64,000 bases of DNA, taken from positions 30,712,883 through 30,776,882 of the forward strand of contig CM055874.1 in the NCBI GenBank assembly GCA_029582165.1. Direction: 5' to 3'. A model generated the notes under the pieces. The model was not told where the DNA came from. It saw nothing but the letters and a program-made list of their open reading frames with translations, and made no database searches. Positions 1 through 10,114 of the stretch are shown piece by piece; positions within the stretch are counted from its first letter, which is position 1, and each line of letters begins with the position of its first letter. The stretch is from Portulaca oleracea. Its lineage: Eukaryota > Streptophyta > Magnoliopsida > Caryophyllales > Portulacaceae. The position numbers were made by a program, and so were the translations under genes.

Positions 1-50
1 AACAAGTACTTATTCCCAAGAGACTATATACAAGTGGTAAGAAGACTGAC

Positions 51-167
51 CTTCATCTGCTTAGAAAATACATTTGAGTGGAAACAAATGTGCAAGGTAG
101 AGACATACATGCGACCATGATACAAAAATGACCTCTCCAGTGCACATGAATAGCTATGTTCAACAAT
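51..167 (-). CDS. BAGP1: BAGP1-like GRAM-domain protein, internal exon (partial gene)
   Basis: Read on the minus strand, this 117-bp stretch gives 39 codons without a stop, ending in [15 protein letters not shown] recognise the first half of a GRAM domain as found in the plant C2/GRAM protein BAGP1 (BAG-associated GRAM protein, a membrane-associated immunity regulator in Arabidopsis). The exon is bounded by an acceptor (CAG at 170-168) and a donor (GTCAGT from 50 down), both in phase 0. It joins the exon at 454-592 in frame. The residue after VST is Leu (TTG), where from memory the family has Trp (TGG), a one-base difference that could be real divergence or early decay. The gene continues beyond the left edge. 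Family assignment is from memory, with no search. Confidence 0.72.
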
Positions 168-453
168 CTGTAACATACTAACATTAAGTTATATAAAACC
201 ATATAATTCGTGGCCTCGATCACATCACTAGGCACTTATAAAATTGAAATAACATCATACAACCAGCAGAACAATAACTAGTAGCTTCTCACACTACAAT
301 CACTAATGATTTACAAGGGTAAGAAGAAAACATGATTGAAACTGCTAATCACAAACACCACCAGACACAAAAGTGGACAACATGCATATATGATGACTGA
401 TGATTGCTTTGCCGCAAAATAGCAACATAAGTTTGAAACCAATAGAGATTCAC
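168..453 (-). other. Intron of the BAGP1-like gene
   Basis: This 286-bp interval lies between the two GRAM exons. On the minus strand it starts GTGAAT and ends TTACAG, canonical GT-AG borders, and it is AT-rich. Both short minus-strand reading frames overlapping it are read-throughs of the exons in the wrong frame or into intron sequence. Confidence 0.65.
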
Positions 454-592
454 CTCATCGTCGGGTAGGTCAAACATGGTTTGCAAAGGCCCAGGTTTTT
501 GATGAACCACAGTGGGCCCCTGTTTATCTGCTGAAATCTTCTGCCTAGAAGTGGCTCCAGCATAGCCATTTAAACCTCGGAGAGATATTTGA
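454..592 (-). CDS. BAGP1: BAGP1-like GRAM-domain protein, upstream exon (partial gene)
   Basis: This minus-strand exon encodes about 46 residues including GLNGYAGATSRQ and, near its end, VVHQKPGPLQTMFDLPDDE. That is the linker and start of the GRAM domain in BAGP1-like proteins, where KPGPLQTIF is the expected motif. The donor is GAG|GTGAAT (exon end 454). The acceptor is probably the AG at 594-593 behind a T-rich tract, so the exact 5' end is less certain than the 3' end. It splices in phase 0 to the exon at 51-167. The N-terminal C2 domain expected upstream was not found between 600 and 2970. It may lie beyond the transposons to the right, or the gene may be a fragment. Confidence 0.68.
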
Positions 593-884
593 CTCAGTTT
601 CAGCACGAAAAAATAAAATAAACAAATATTAAAGACTTTGTAACAGGGTAGAAATTTCCTCTACTCTTCCATTCTCCGAGGAAGAATTTTCATAATTAGA
701 TAAACCAGAGATGGTGGATACAAAGCAAGTATCATGTGTGGAAACTAGTCAAACCACACAAAAGACTGGCTCAAGAGTCAACTACATTTGGCAGAATCAT
801 GACTCACAAAATAGAGGCTTACTAAGAGCTCTAATAATTACTTCAACCCACATTATCCCAAACAAGGCAAGAGATAACCGTAAC
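593..884. other. Non-coding stretch, probably intron or upstream part of the BAGP1-like gene
   Basis: AT-rich sequence between the upstream GRAM exon and the first hAT element. A T-rich tract on the minus strand next to 593 fits a splice acceptor region. I see no further exon of the C2/GRAM gene and no other feature. Confidence 0.4.
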
Positions 885-2195
885 TAGACCTAGCAATTTG
901 GTGGGCAGGTTAAAAACAGGTCAGATGTATTTCAGTTGAGGGTAATACAGGTCGGGTATATTTAAGGTTCAGGCAAACACGGGTAGGATGCAGTTCATTT
1001 CGGGCACTTTGGGTCTGGTGTTCGGGTTCCAACAACGACTTTCTTATTTCCTATAAAAATAAGATAATCTCTACATACTCCGATTAGTTCAAACTATACC
1101 ATTACATTCTCATAATGATAATTTAGAAATTACTTTAACTTATTGTAGACGAATTATATATAATTGAATTTATATATTTATGATCTAATATTTAGAATTA
1201 TAATCCAAATAATGGTTGTTTATCGATTTTAATTATTTTTGGTCATTTTATTTATAATATAAAATGATAGTATTGTGAAATCAGTTAATAATCATTCTTA
1301 AAAATATTACACGTGAACTACTTGGAGAAAATATTAAGGATTTAGATTACATTCTTCAATTATCATCTTACAGAATCTGAAATAAAATATTAAAGTTCCA
1401 ACTAGAAATGTTGGATTCGAATTGCATCATGCTCAAACCTCCTTAATTTATGTTTTTATTTTATTTTGACCAAACAAATCCCATGTTTTTTATTAAGTTG
1501 TTCCACATTAATATTAAAAAGAAATTCATAAATGAAATTCAAAGTCACGCCAATTCAAAGAGGAAAATCAAATTTGTCTCTAGTGTCATAATTCTAAACA
1601 AAACATCACTTGTTCTCAATCTCAAAGTCAATGACGAAACCTATTAATATAGGTGATGTCGGAATGTTCTTGAATAGTTTCTTCGAACGACCTCCATTTA
1701 TCCTACTTTACATGCATCTGTTGTATATCTCCTTCAAAACCCAATTCCATGAGTAAAACTACGTATGGTCACTCCAACACCAATTAAATTTAATGGGCAT
1801 AAGTCAATTTCTGAATTCTTTTGCTACTCTATGATACAATCTTAATTGCTCAAAATATTTTTGACTTCTCATCTGTCCCTATTATCAAGAACAATATGGT
1901 AAAAGGAAAATATATAACATCTCTCTATACTATATTGTTATTATTAGATGAGATAATAAAGGACAAAAAATAAAATAAAATAATAATAGTAAAAGAACAC
2001 GAAAAAGGTACATAAGTATCATTCTTATCGGGTTCAACCAACAGGTCAGGTAGTTTCGGGTTTGTCAGGTTCGTTGAGCCTGCTAATTTGTAGTTTTATC
2101 TGGATTCGATTATTTTCGTCTTTAGGACGATACATCATGTTCAACAGCGATAATTTTCAAGTAGGTTCGAGGTGGGTCAATTTCTAACAGGTCTA
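885..2195. mobile_element. Degenerate non-autonomous hAT-like element
   Basis: The left end starts TAGACCTAGCAATTTGG and the right end, reverse-complemented, starts TAGACCTGTTAGAAATT, so the element has short inverted ends. The flanks ACCGTAAC (877-884) and ACCATAAT (2196-2203) match at 6 of 8 positions, with both differences being transitions, as expected for an old 8-bp hAT target duplication. Subterminal DNA is rich in GGGT/CGGGT motifs, as in the second hAT element at 6907. The interior is AT-rich, and the only ORF (1450-1647) resembles nothing I know and is probably chance. There is no transposase. Confidence 0.55.
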
Positions 2196-2203
2196 ACCAT
2201 AAT

Positions 2204-2726
2204 ATATTTTTGACGTTTCCAAACGCCCTACCCCCAAGGAACAAAAGAAGGAAAGAAACAAAAAAACAAAAAGAACACTGGAAAATCCTTACAAAGTGGG
2301 ATATAGTTTACCAAATAACTGACCTTGAAACACTATGCAGAACCTAACTACTGAGCTAAGTCCCTCAAGGCTAACTGGTAACAAGTCAGCAGGTAAATTG
2401 ATCACCAGTCATAGATCCCTCAAGAATGAAATACTTATTCTCCCCATTGTACAAGTTTGATAAAATTATTTTCTTGTGCTTTTAGCATGTTTGAGTCAAT
2501 TCAAACTCTTGTCCATTTTAACGCAAGGAATGGGATCTATTTTAACATGAAGTTTGGCGTGTTGATCTACCCTCAAGCTTCACTTTCTAAACCATCTCAA
2601 AACACCAGGCAACTATGTAAACCTAGTGTCTGACAATTGTGATCACAGGCATTAGTATAGAACATTAGTGAGAAGTCATAATGATTAGAAGAACTAAGAA
2701 GTGGGCATCCTCACTCTTTTGGTTTA
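2204..2726. other. Non-coding stretch, nothing recognised
   Basis: AT-rich DNA with an A-rich run near 2240-2275. No ORF, repeat or exon of the neighbouring gene could be identified. Confidence 0.4.
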
Positions 2727-3328
2727 CTCCCTTCATTCCATGTTAATTGTCACTTAGTTGACTGTCATGGTCTCCAATATTACTCTTTGATTGGTAATTT
2801 TTTATATAATTATTTTATTAACAATTGTGACATTATACTTTTTTAGGATATTGTTCTGTTCGTTACGAATCTAATGGTTGTAATTTTAAATAACAAGTCA
2901 TTCTACACATTGGCAAATTTATGGTCAAAATTTTTAAAGTTTGACAACACAATCTCCAAAGATGACAATGTAATAACCCAATATTAATTAAACCCTAAGG
3001 TCATTTAATTAAGTTACTTAACCAAAGTCGCGCTTTTCTGTTTTCTTAACTATGTGTTTTGCATGACTTGAACAGTGCAACGACCATCGTCCCTCCAGTG
3101 TAATACTTTCGGTAGTCACTCCTCAAATAGTATTACCGATCCTTCCTAATAAACAATAATATTCATATCCTTTGTCTAACAAGTTCCCATTTGGGTTTAT
3201 TCGAATCTATTATTATTAGAGACGTGAGTACTTATGACATTGTTATTATTAAAATTTCTCATAATTTAGTCGCGTACAATTTTATTCGGGAGCCCAAGTT
3301 AATGGTGTCGGGTTAAGGGAGAAATAAT

Positions 3329-3335
3329 TATAAGG
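3329..3335 (+). promoter_or_regulatory. Possible TATA box of the solo LTR
   Basis: TATAAGG lies 360 bp into the LTR, followed about 70 bp later by a long pyrimidine-rich leader. Position and orientation fit the U3/R border, but this is a weak call on motif alone. Confidence 0.25.
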
Positions 3336-3768
3336 AGGAGAGGTAAATTGATGGGTTGTTTAACCGGGCTTTATGTTTTTTTTTTAAATAAGCACACTCT
3401 CCCTTCTCTCATTTGTTTTGTTTTTTTCCTCCATCCCATTTCTTCTACGTTCTGCTCCCTCTCCCTCTCTGACCTCTGCCGTCCTTCACACCCTCCCCCT
3501 GCTGCTGTGACGATGGCAGCCGACGTCAGAAGACCGGCGCCGCCACCAAGGACAGTGGCTGATGACTCCCTTCAATGACGTTACATCCTCTGTTCCTCTT
3601 CTTTCCCTTTCCTTTCTAAGGTAAATTTTAAAAACTTCTCAAATCAAGTTCTTTGAGTTGGATGATTCAAACCATGAATTTGTTGGTATAATTTACTTGT
3701 ACTAGATAGTAGTAAGAACAGATGTTTTAATTTTAGGTTTTATTGATAGTTAGAGATGGATTTTTTTA

Positions 3769-3831
3769 GTGTATGATGCACATAAAGTGTTCGATGAAAT
3801 GTCTCATAAAGAATGGATTAAGATTGGATGA
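3769..3831 (+). pseudogene. Short pentatricopeptide-repeat-like relic inside the solo LTR
   Basis: An open stretch of about 20 codons reads HKVFDEMSHKEW, which looks like the second helix of a plant PPR motif (ARKVFDEM). It is closed by stops on both sides (3766 and 3829). It shares an 18-bp identical run, GTGTTCGATGAAATGTCT, with a second relic at 11658. It is too short to be sure, and chance or a shared retrotransposon sequence is also possible. Confidence 0.25.
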
Positions 3832-4472
3832 GTATGACTTGGTTGGTGCTTGATTGTTGTTAAAAACCTCTTGCATAGGATTTTTATGCTGAAATAAAGA
3901 AAGTATAAGGGCTGTGATTTGTGATCAAGTTGTTGGATGACAAGTTCACGTTATTTGATGATGATTTTAGTGGAATGTTAGTGGGAAATTTATGTACTTG
4001 ATGTGGTTTGTGGTTGTTCACACTTAAAGAGGCCTTGCATGTCGATTTTTAGTGACTAAAAGGTGACTTTATGGGCTACATGTTGAGCTACCAAGATTGA
4101 TTACAATTATAGCCTACTTGATGTTGAAGAACAAAGAAAATTGTTGAGAAATTAGTGAATCCTTTGATGGTTTAAATGCTAATGAACAAACTTGTGAAAA
4201 TCTTGTGTTACATGTTGGATTATTGATGATTATGTTATGTATTCACGACTAGAAATATAAATTTTATAGATACGCTGGGTGATTCGTAAAATCAAGAGAA
4301 ATATCAAGGAAAAACTCAAAATTTGTCGGTTTATAAGTAAATCTTGTATTCTGAATTTTCTGGAGACAACCGAGACTTCAATAACCACAAACATTGTAAA
4401 AGTTAGTAGCCTTAAGTATAAGCTTTTACCCGGGCTTTGAATTTCGAGGTTCCGATGGGTATATCTCAAGTT

Positions 4473-4564
4473 ATGGCGAGATTAAAATGGAGGGCATATT
4501 ATATATGGTTTTGAAGGGCAGTAGGTTCATGGCGAGATTAAAATGGAGGGCATATTATATACGG
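4473..4564. repeat. Two-copy direct repeat, spacing 56 bp
   Basis: The sequence beginning ATGGCGAGATTAAAATGG occurs at 4473 and again at 4529, near-identical over about 35 bp. It is a local tandem duplication within the LTR. Confidence 0.8.
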
Positions 4565-5472
4565 TCTTAAGTAATTAACATGACAGTCATAGTAGTTAAG
4601 CAAGCTTTATGGAATGGTCTCAAATGCGTTCATTGGATATCGGGAGAGAAAGTTATAAGCAATTCTATTTAGCTAAGTAATTATGTTTCTGCCCAAAAAA
4701 TTGTGATGGTCATAGCATATTCAAGGCACTTTTTAAAGCTTTTCTAGAGTTTATATGAGATTATGGTCAACATGAGAGTTGTAGCATGCAATTCAAGCTT
4801 TCCATAGACTACTCATGTGATCTCAACCGATAATTAGAGCTTGAGATATAGTTTCCCGAAATACCACTCCGGACTATGTTTATTATTCGGGACAACTTTG
4901 CTATATTGTTAAGTTTCACCCTTTATTCATTGTTTTTAGCTTGAACTCTTAAGAAGTTGTAGGACATAATTTGAGCTTTCCAAAAAGTCCTCTTGCAAGG
5001 TTTTCCGAGGCTTATAAAAAGAGTTATGCCTTTCCAAGTATCATAAAAGTTCCCGAAACCTTCCAAATTTATTGGGTTCTTATCTTACTGTTTTATTTAG
5101 GAAACTCCTCTCTGATTAAGAGCCCAACTTAAGTCTTTTCTTTATTCTTATCTCAAGTATCTTTCAAGAGGTCGCTGCTACTATTCGTTCAAGTTCGCTC
5201 AAGTTCAAGTAGTTCTTCAGGCGGTTCAACCCCATGGTACGCATATTGCCTACCCTTCAACGAGCATGTTTTGATTATGTTGATGATTTATGTTGATGAT
5301 TTCATGATGTCTAACTCTTTGAAAGTTTATGATTTTCGTTCTTTCAATGATGAGGTCTATTGTTATATTGTGCTAACCGCACTTGAGGTACTTTCGATGT
5401 TGACGGGCATCTTTCAAGTGACATGGTCAGTGTCTATGATGAGGTTTATAATGAGGTCTATATTGAGGTCTA

Positions 5473-5503
5473 TGATGATGATGATGATGATGACGATGAT
5501 GAT
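5473..5503. repeat. GAT trinucleotide microsatellite
   Basis: About ten GAT/GAC units in a row, with more GATGAT just downstream. They cause the poly-Met and poly-Asp runs in overlapping spurious ORFs. Confidence 0.85.
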
Positions 5504-5660
5504 GTTTATGATGATAATGTTTATTTTGTTTCTTGGTTATTCAAGTTTTTATGTCTTGTTTTAAAAATGCACGAACTAAAATTAAACTATAAAAGTTTAC
5601 ACTGTAGGGGTATGTGTACTGAGTTTAGTCAACTCATTTATAAAGTTTTCTGTTTTTGTT

Positions 5661-6210
5661 TGGATTTTTGGATGATAATATACCAACCTTTGGGGCTATT
5701 GGATTGTAATATACTAACTTTTACTATTGGATAATAATATCCCTAACCTTTATACTTAGGTGATATTATTATGCCAACAATAACTTGGGAGGTAGTGAAT
5801 CAGTCTGTATGCTGACGTGGTTGCCAAAGGGGGGAAAAATCTACAACAACCATGTTAACCCCTTCGTTTTCTCACTAACCCACATTATAAGACATTGATT
5901 GTTTGTTGGTCACGTCAGTACGAAGACCAGTTCACCACCCACTTAGTCACTATGTTGGAGCCGGTTTTTTTAACGTGGCTTAGTGAGAAAAGTGGAGGGG
6001 TTAACGGGTTACTGGGCATGGGTTGATTATTTTCCCTCCACCTGCCACGTCAGCACAGAGACCAGTTCACCATTCACCACTCCCTTAGTCACTATTGGTA
6101 TAATAATATCACGTAAGTATAAAGGTCAGGGATATTGTTATCCAATAATGAAGATCGGTATATTACAATCCAATACCCCCAAAGGTTGGTATATTTTCAT
6201 CCAATATCCC
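5661..6210. mobile_element. Foldback (Mutator-like) MITE nested in the solo LTR
   Basis: The first ~110 bp (from GGATTTTTGGATGATAATA) are repeated as the reverse complement in the last ~110 bp (ending CATCCAATATCCC) with few differences. The interior is also partly self-complementary: CTGACGTGG near 5811 pairs with CCACGTCAG near 6045, and TTTCTCACTAA near 5868 pairs with TTAGTGAGAAAA near 5969. The same TTTTTGTTT flanks both sides (5653-5661 and 6211-6219), an 8-9 bp target duplication. Long inverted ends plus a 9-bp duplication fit a Mutator-like MITE. It encodes nothing. Confidence 0.8.
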
Positions 6211-6667
6211 TTTTTGTTTTAGAAAGTGCTTCCCCCAAGGGCTACAATCTCCCAGGTCCGAAGAGGTAATTGAGTTGTCCATTCCAATTAAGGTAGGCGT
6301 TCGGTAACAAGAATAAGAACTCTCCTGCTTGGAGGAGAATGATGAATCTCTCCCCTTTTGGAAAATAGGGTGGTTTTTAATATTTTGATGAATGGATGTA
6401 AACCTTAAGTTGTATTTTATTTTGGGGTTGTGGATTATGATGTTAAGGAGTTGTAAGTACAATATGAATTTAGTTAAGTTATATGTATGGTTGTGTATGG
6501 TGTTGTATTGATAGGTTTCTAAAGCTTGTCCCTTGTTATAGGGATGATGGTAATGCCTCTGGATTTAGTTTTTCGCTGTGCTAATCTTTGAGTTATGAAT
6601 TGTTTAGTAATAATCTGATGATTATGAATTTGGGGGCGTTACATACAATTAATATGTCGAATGGTAG

Positions 6668-6898
6668 ACTATTTTGCCCATAATTTAAATGGATACTTTG
6701 GAAACTTTTACTTTGACGAGTTACAGTAATAAGAAATATGAAGGATCAAGTTCTTGATTTTTCATCCCATTTCATTAAGAAGACCAGAGCTTGTTTTTCT
6801 TCTAGCATGGTCATCAAAGGTGTTCGATACAGAAAATGAGCAACTAATGTGGAAGTAGTCAAAGGAATGTAATATTGACGGAAAATAAAATAATAACA
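6668..6898. other. Short spacer between transposons, nothing recognised
   Basis: AT-rich DNA between the Stowaway right end and the hAT element. A minus-strand ORF (6746-6970) runs into the hAT element and is not convincing as a gene. Confidence 0.4.
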
Positions 6899-6906
6899 AT
6901 AACAAG

Positions 6907-7567
6907 TAGAGTTGGCTAATAGGTCAGGTCGAGTCGGGTTCGTGTTCGTGTCAAACTTAAATGGGTTCAAAATCTTCCGACCTAAACCTAACCCATTTAT
7001 TAAACGGGTTGAAAATTGAAACCGTTTACCGTTTAAATTTTAAATGGGGGTTGACCTTATTTTGACATGTTTACCCATTTAATTAAGTAAATGTGTTAGA
7101 ATAAAGTTACCAATTTATCCATTTAGCCATTAACTCACTTATATAAAACAATTCATTGTGGGATCTAAATAATGACATATGATACCCAATAATTTCCGTG
7201 GTAATATAATTTGAATTATATATAAGGAGATGTCTTTTAATTCATAGTCAAAGATAAATATACGTTAAAATTACAAGTTTTACGTATATTTCACAGAGTA
7301 TTAACTGTAACTTTCACCTAAGTTTATTGATAAACGGTATAATTGGGTAATAATTATGGAGCAATCCATGTGACATGCCTAATTAAACAGGTTAAGTAGG
7401 TATTTTTTCGTGTCGAAAATCCTGACCTAAACCTAACCCATTTAATTAAACGGGTTTACCGTGTCAACCCATTTAATTAAACGGGTTAAAAATGTTTACC
7501 TAAACCCGTTTAATATCGTGTTAGGTTCAGGTCGGTAATCGTATTGGGTCAGCTTTTCCCAGCTCTA
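6907..7567. mobile_element. Non-autonomous hAT element with intact target duplication
   Basis: The left end is TAGAGTTGGCTAATAGG and the right end, reverse-complemented, is TAGAGCTGGGAAAAGC. ATAACAAG is present at 6899-6906 and exactly again at 7568-7575, a perfect 8-bp hAT target duplication. The interior has several copies of CCCATTTAATTAAACGGGTT-type blocks near both ends, a likely transposase-binding pattern. There is no coding capacity, so it must have been moved by a transposase from elsewhere. Confidence 0.85.
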
Positions 7568-7575
7568 ATAACAAG

Positions 7576-8227
7576 ACCAAGAACACCAAATTTTTATGTG
7601 GAAACCTGAATTGGGAGAAAATAACAGGAAGCAAAGATCACACAACTTCCACAATAGAGAGTAGAGACTGGGATTGATGGAGATCAACCCATGCCATTCC
7701 ATTTGGCGTAATCATGTTACTTGGCTATCAATGAGATCAACAAGAGCACAAGTGGATTAGAGTATCATTCATCCCATTTGGTATCTTCTTTATTTGTGTC
7801 TATAACTCAAAATTGAGACTTCTCCTCCACTTTTTCCCTCGGAGACTTTTAGAGCATTAAATTTCGCTTTCCTAAAAGCCGAAGTTTGCTCAATTTGGAG
7901 TTTGTTTGAGTTATACACAGGCATTTCAAATCAGCATATGCGTTTTGGAGTTCAATTCTGGTCCGATTGGAATTTTGGTGTTTCAGCAAGGGTAGATCGG
8001 TCTTTTCACCATGAATTCGATTTCCCCTATCTTGTGGACGTCACGGAAGAAACTCAGCTGGTAGGGATTGTTAAGCAAGCAAAGCAAGTAGGAGGTTTCG
8101 TTATGGGAATGGCGCTAAGTGTCCTGTACTGGTCTAATGAGGAAGTACCACATGGCTTGTTTCTATTGGTTCCTTTTGCCACTATGCTGGAAAAAAACTT
8201 CATGCTGAAGAGTTGTATTAGTTCATT
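7576..8227. other. Unassigned stretch with one unrecognised ORF
   Basis: An ORF of 114 codons on the plus strand (7902-8246) contains VDRSFHHEFDFPYLVDVTEE. I do not recognise it, it has no clear domain, and it runs into the putative LTR that starts at 8228. It may be part of an older retroelement or chance. The rest of the interval shows no feature. Confidence 0.3.
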
Positions 8228-8737
8228 TGTTATGTACTTAGCTTAATTAAGTATGTTTAGAGCGTTCTTCATCATTAGGTTTTTTAAGCTCTTGTAACTA
8301 GTTGAGGTGCTTGTCTGCTTGCTTGCTTTTTCCTAGCTATATCAGGCACCTTGTATCACTTTCAGCTTCATTAGCTTATTATCAATATAGAACAACCGTG
8401 AGCTTTCGCTTGTTTATGAGTATCTAAAACTCTTATTTGTACTCCAGTATCTTGATTTGGCAATCAAGTGGTGTTGTTTAGAGCTTGCAGTTTCCCTTTG
8501 GAAGGTGAATCTATAACCAAACAAGCACTTGCAAGTGTTTTCCCTTGTGAACGAGATTGTGGTGAGGCTGTATTGATCATCATTCACTTGTTCTATCTTT
8601 CTTGTCATTTGTCTTCCATTCCTTGATGCTTATTGCATCTTATTGATTTAGTTAAATTGCCTAACGAATTGAGACTTGTTTCATATGGTGTTTATTTTCT
8701 CGTGATTCCCCTTCCTTTCTTTAGCTTACATACATCA
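8228..8737 (+). mobile_element. Putative 5' LTR of a retrotransposon
   Basis: The right end (...TACATACATCA) lies four bases before a perfect initiator-Met primer site. The left end is less certain: TGTTATGTAC at 8228 would give TG...CA tips and a 510-bp LTR. The part around 8350-8400 (TTGTATCAC, ATTATCAATA) looks like an R/polyadenylation region. No second copy of this LTR lies in the window. Confidence 0.5.
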
Positions 8738-8741
8738 TAAT

Positions 8742-8753
8742 TGGTATCAGAGC
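8742..8753 (+). other. Retrotransposon primer binding site (tRNA-iMet)
   Basis: TGGTATCAGAGC is complementary to the 3' end of plant initiator tRNA-Met, the usual primer of LTR retrotransposon reverse transcription. It follows the putative LTR end by four bases. Confidence 0.85.
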
Positions 8754-8832
8754 TAGCTTACCATCTTGGTGATCATTTCTCATTTTCTTCAACCTAACCA
8801 CAACCTTTTTATCCCAAACACAAAGCCACAAA

Positions 8833-9030
8833 GAACCAAAAACCGTAAATACCAACAAGTCTCCATCTCAAGTAAGTGTTCAGATTTTGAAGGAGAATGA
8901 AGGTTTGGAGAAGCGTGTGAAATTCCTTATGGCTCAATTCAAAAACTACATGTATTTACAACGAGAAGAGCATATGGAATCAGAAAGGGAAGAATCTGAC
9001 TTGGGAAATCCGAAGAAGAAGAGGCCATGA
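8833..9030 (+). pseudogene. gag N-terminal fragment
   Basis: From 8833 to a TGA at 9028-9030 the frame is open and gives a charged, probably coiled-coil sequence including KENEGLEKRVKFLMAQFKN and LQREEHMESEREESD. Such glutamate- and glutamine-rich stretches are common at the start of Ty3/gypsy gag just after the primer site. There is no clear ATG. The fragment ends near 9100, where the next LTR element begins, and its continuation may be the gag piece at 14426. I infer this split from order and orientation. No target duplication confirms it. Confidence 0.45.
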
Positions 9031-9477
9031 GCCATCCTAGAAGGCATACTGGACCGTACCGGGTTCGGTAGCGAGCTTCCATGGCTGGGCCTGTGATTAA
9101 TAACATGATGGGTGAAATCCTGACCCGGCTTTCTCATGCTAAAACTGCTCACGCGCTCGTTCTCAAGAATCGATACGCCTTCACAAAAGGTGGGGGTGAT
9201 GAGTAACAAGCTGTCGTGGTTTTGAAAATCCATCCGTTGTGGTCGAATGAACAGGCTCGGGATTTGTCCACGGCCCCGGGGGCCTTGGGATAGTGTCGGG
9301 TCGTCCCGAGACGAGGAAGTACGTGGCATCGATGTTTGGGTAGGGCCCCAGGATAATAGAACCAAGGAGGGAAGAGCAAGACAAGGAGGCCAACAAACCC
9401 AAGCTATAGCGCCCCCCATAACTGGGACAATGCCCGCGACACTAAACGAGCAACAAAGGCAGCCTGGGTAGCCGATC

Positions 9478-9708
9478 GTAGCGCCCGCTACGTGCTTGGT
9501 AGCGCCCGCCACCGTCCACGCAAGGGGTGTAACGTCCGCTACCACGAAGGCAGCGCTAGGCAAGGCCTGGCTGAGCAACGACGACAGACGCTGTCAGCTG
9601 TCAGCTGTGTCCGTTGGCTCGTCGCGCCTGCGACCTCATGTGTGCCACCCACGACCATCCTTGCTCGGATGTGCTGTTGTCCCATCGATGCTATGTCGTG
9701 CCCGCGAC
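9478..9708. promoter_or_regulatory. Cluster of palindromic 14-mers in the 5' LTR
   Basis: Short inverted repeats with a 5-bp stem and 4-base loop: GTAGC-GCCC-GCTAC at 9478, GTAGC-GCCC-GCCAC at 9499, GTCGC-GCCT-GCGAC at 9621, GTCGT-GCCC-GCGAC at 9695. They sit 85-315 bp upstream of the LTR TATA box. Function is unknown; binding sites or a CpG-rich silencing target are possible. Confidence 0.6.
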
Positions 9709-9792
9709 ACCCTCGTGCCGCCCGCGATGGCAGTTTTTCTGCGCGAGATTTTTATCTTAAACGCTGTGTTTTACTGTTTTACCCCCCATTTG

Positions 9793-9800
9793 TATAGATA
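9793..9800 (+). promoter_or_regulatory. TATA-like box of the 5' LTR
   Basis: TATAGATA here aligns with TATAAATA at 14074 in the partner LTR, so this copy carries a substitution in the TATA box. Confidence 0.5.
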
Positions 9801-10114
9801 CCCCCTAGCTCGTTTTTCAGGACTTTTCCAAATTATGAATGTGATGCTTGAACATTGTTAGGGTTTTCCCTAGTTTTCTCTCAAACCTTTCTATCCTTAT
9901 CCAATCAATTTGGTGGTGATTCAAGTCATTCCTTTAGTGATTATTTGGTGGTTTATTCTTTATGATAATCATGGTCGGGTGTTAGGCCTGGACTCTCCTT
10001 GCCCATAGTCATATCCAATCCTTTGGGTGTTCAAGCCTTTGTTGATTGTTGATTCTCCGTTCATCCACTCAAGCTAATCATCATTCCCATCATGCGACAC
10101 TAACGCTCCACTTG

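Larger units (their letters stand above)
2969..6643 (+). mobile_element. Solo LTR of a Ty3/gypsy element with long LTRs (Del/Tekay-like)
   Basis: The segment starts TGTAATAACCC and ends GGGGGCGTTACA, matching inverted LTR tips of the TGTAAC-CCC type known from long-LTR plant chromoviruses. The flanks GACAA (2964-2968) and TACAA (6644-6648) agree at 4 of 5 bases, consistent with a 5-bp target duplication. The flanking DNA joins into one Stowaway MITE when the LTR is removed. There is no primer site after the right end and no internal region, so this looks like a solo LTR left by LTR-LTR recombination. A pyrimidine-rich stretch (3400-3500) and a splice-donor-like AAG|GTAAAT near 3620 fit a transcribed LTR. 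Family assignment is by appearance only. Confidence 0.6.
2727..6667. mobile_element. Stowaway-type MITE split by a solo LTR
   Basis: The left end CTCCCTTCATTCC after a TA, followed by TTAATTGTC, is a typical Stowaway (Tc1/mariner-derived) terminus. The matching right terminus, reading CAATTAATATGTCGAATGG, lies directly after the solo LTR at 6645-6667. Removing the LTR leaves an element of about 260 bp, the usual Stowaway size. The right-hand TA is mutated. This gives the order of events: the MITE was present first and the LTR element landed in it. Confidence 0.6.
9101..10112 (+). repeat. 5' LTR of the non-autonomous element
   Basis: Matches 13301-14397 from ACATGAT at the start through CGATGCTATGTCG to the final CTCCA. 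The exact start is TA at 9101 (TG in the other copy) or TG at 9106. It contains a GC-rich block with palindromic 14-mers (9478-9708), a TATA-like TATAGATA at 9793-9800 and, further on, the TTAGGGTTTTCCC leader. GC-rich ORFs in both directions here are by-products of base composition. Confidence 0.75.

Noticed and set aside
3348..3578. 76-codon ORF in the solo LTR as the first exon of a gene
   Set aside because: It starts in a pyrimidine-rich leader of the LTR and ends before the donor-like site near 3620. No downstream exon is seen. It is better explained as LTR leader.
5271..5734. ORFs with poly-Met and poly-Asp runs
   Set aside because: They come from the GAT microsatellite inside the solo LTR.
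7902..8246. 114-codon ORF as a real gene
   Set aside because: No recognisable domain or splice context, it overlaps the putative LTR start, and it sits in transposon-rich DNA. Kept only as an unassigned stretch.
9247..9861. Overlapping GC-rich ORFs on both strands (9149-9578, 9247-9861, 13395-14142)
   Set aside because: They lie in the U3 of LTRs, in several frames on both strands at once, and have no recognisable domains. Base composition explains them.
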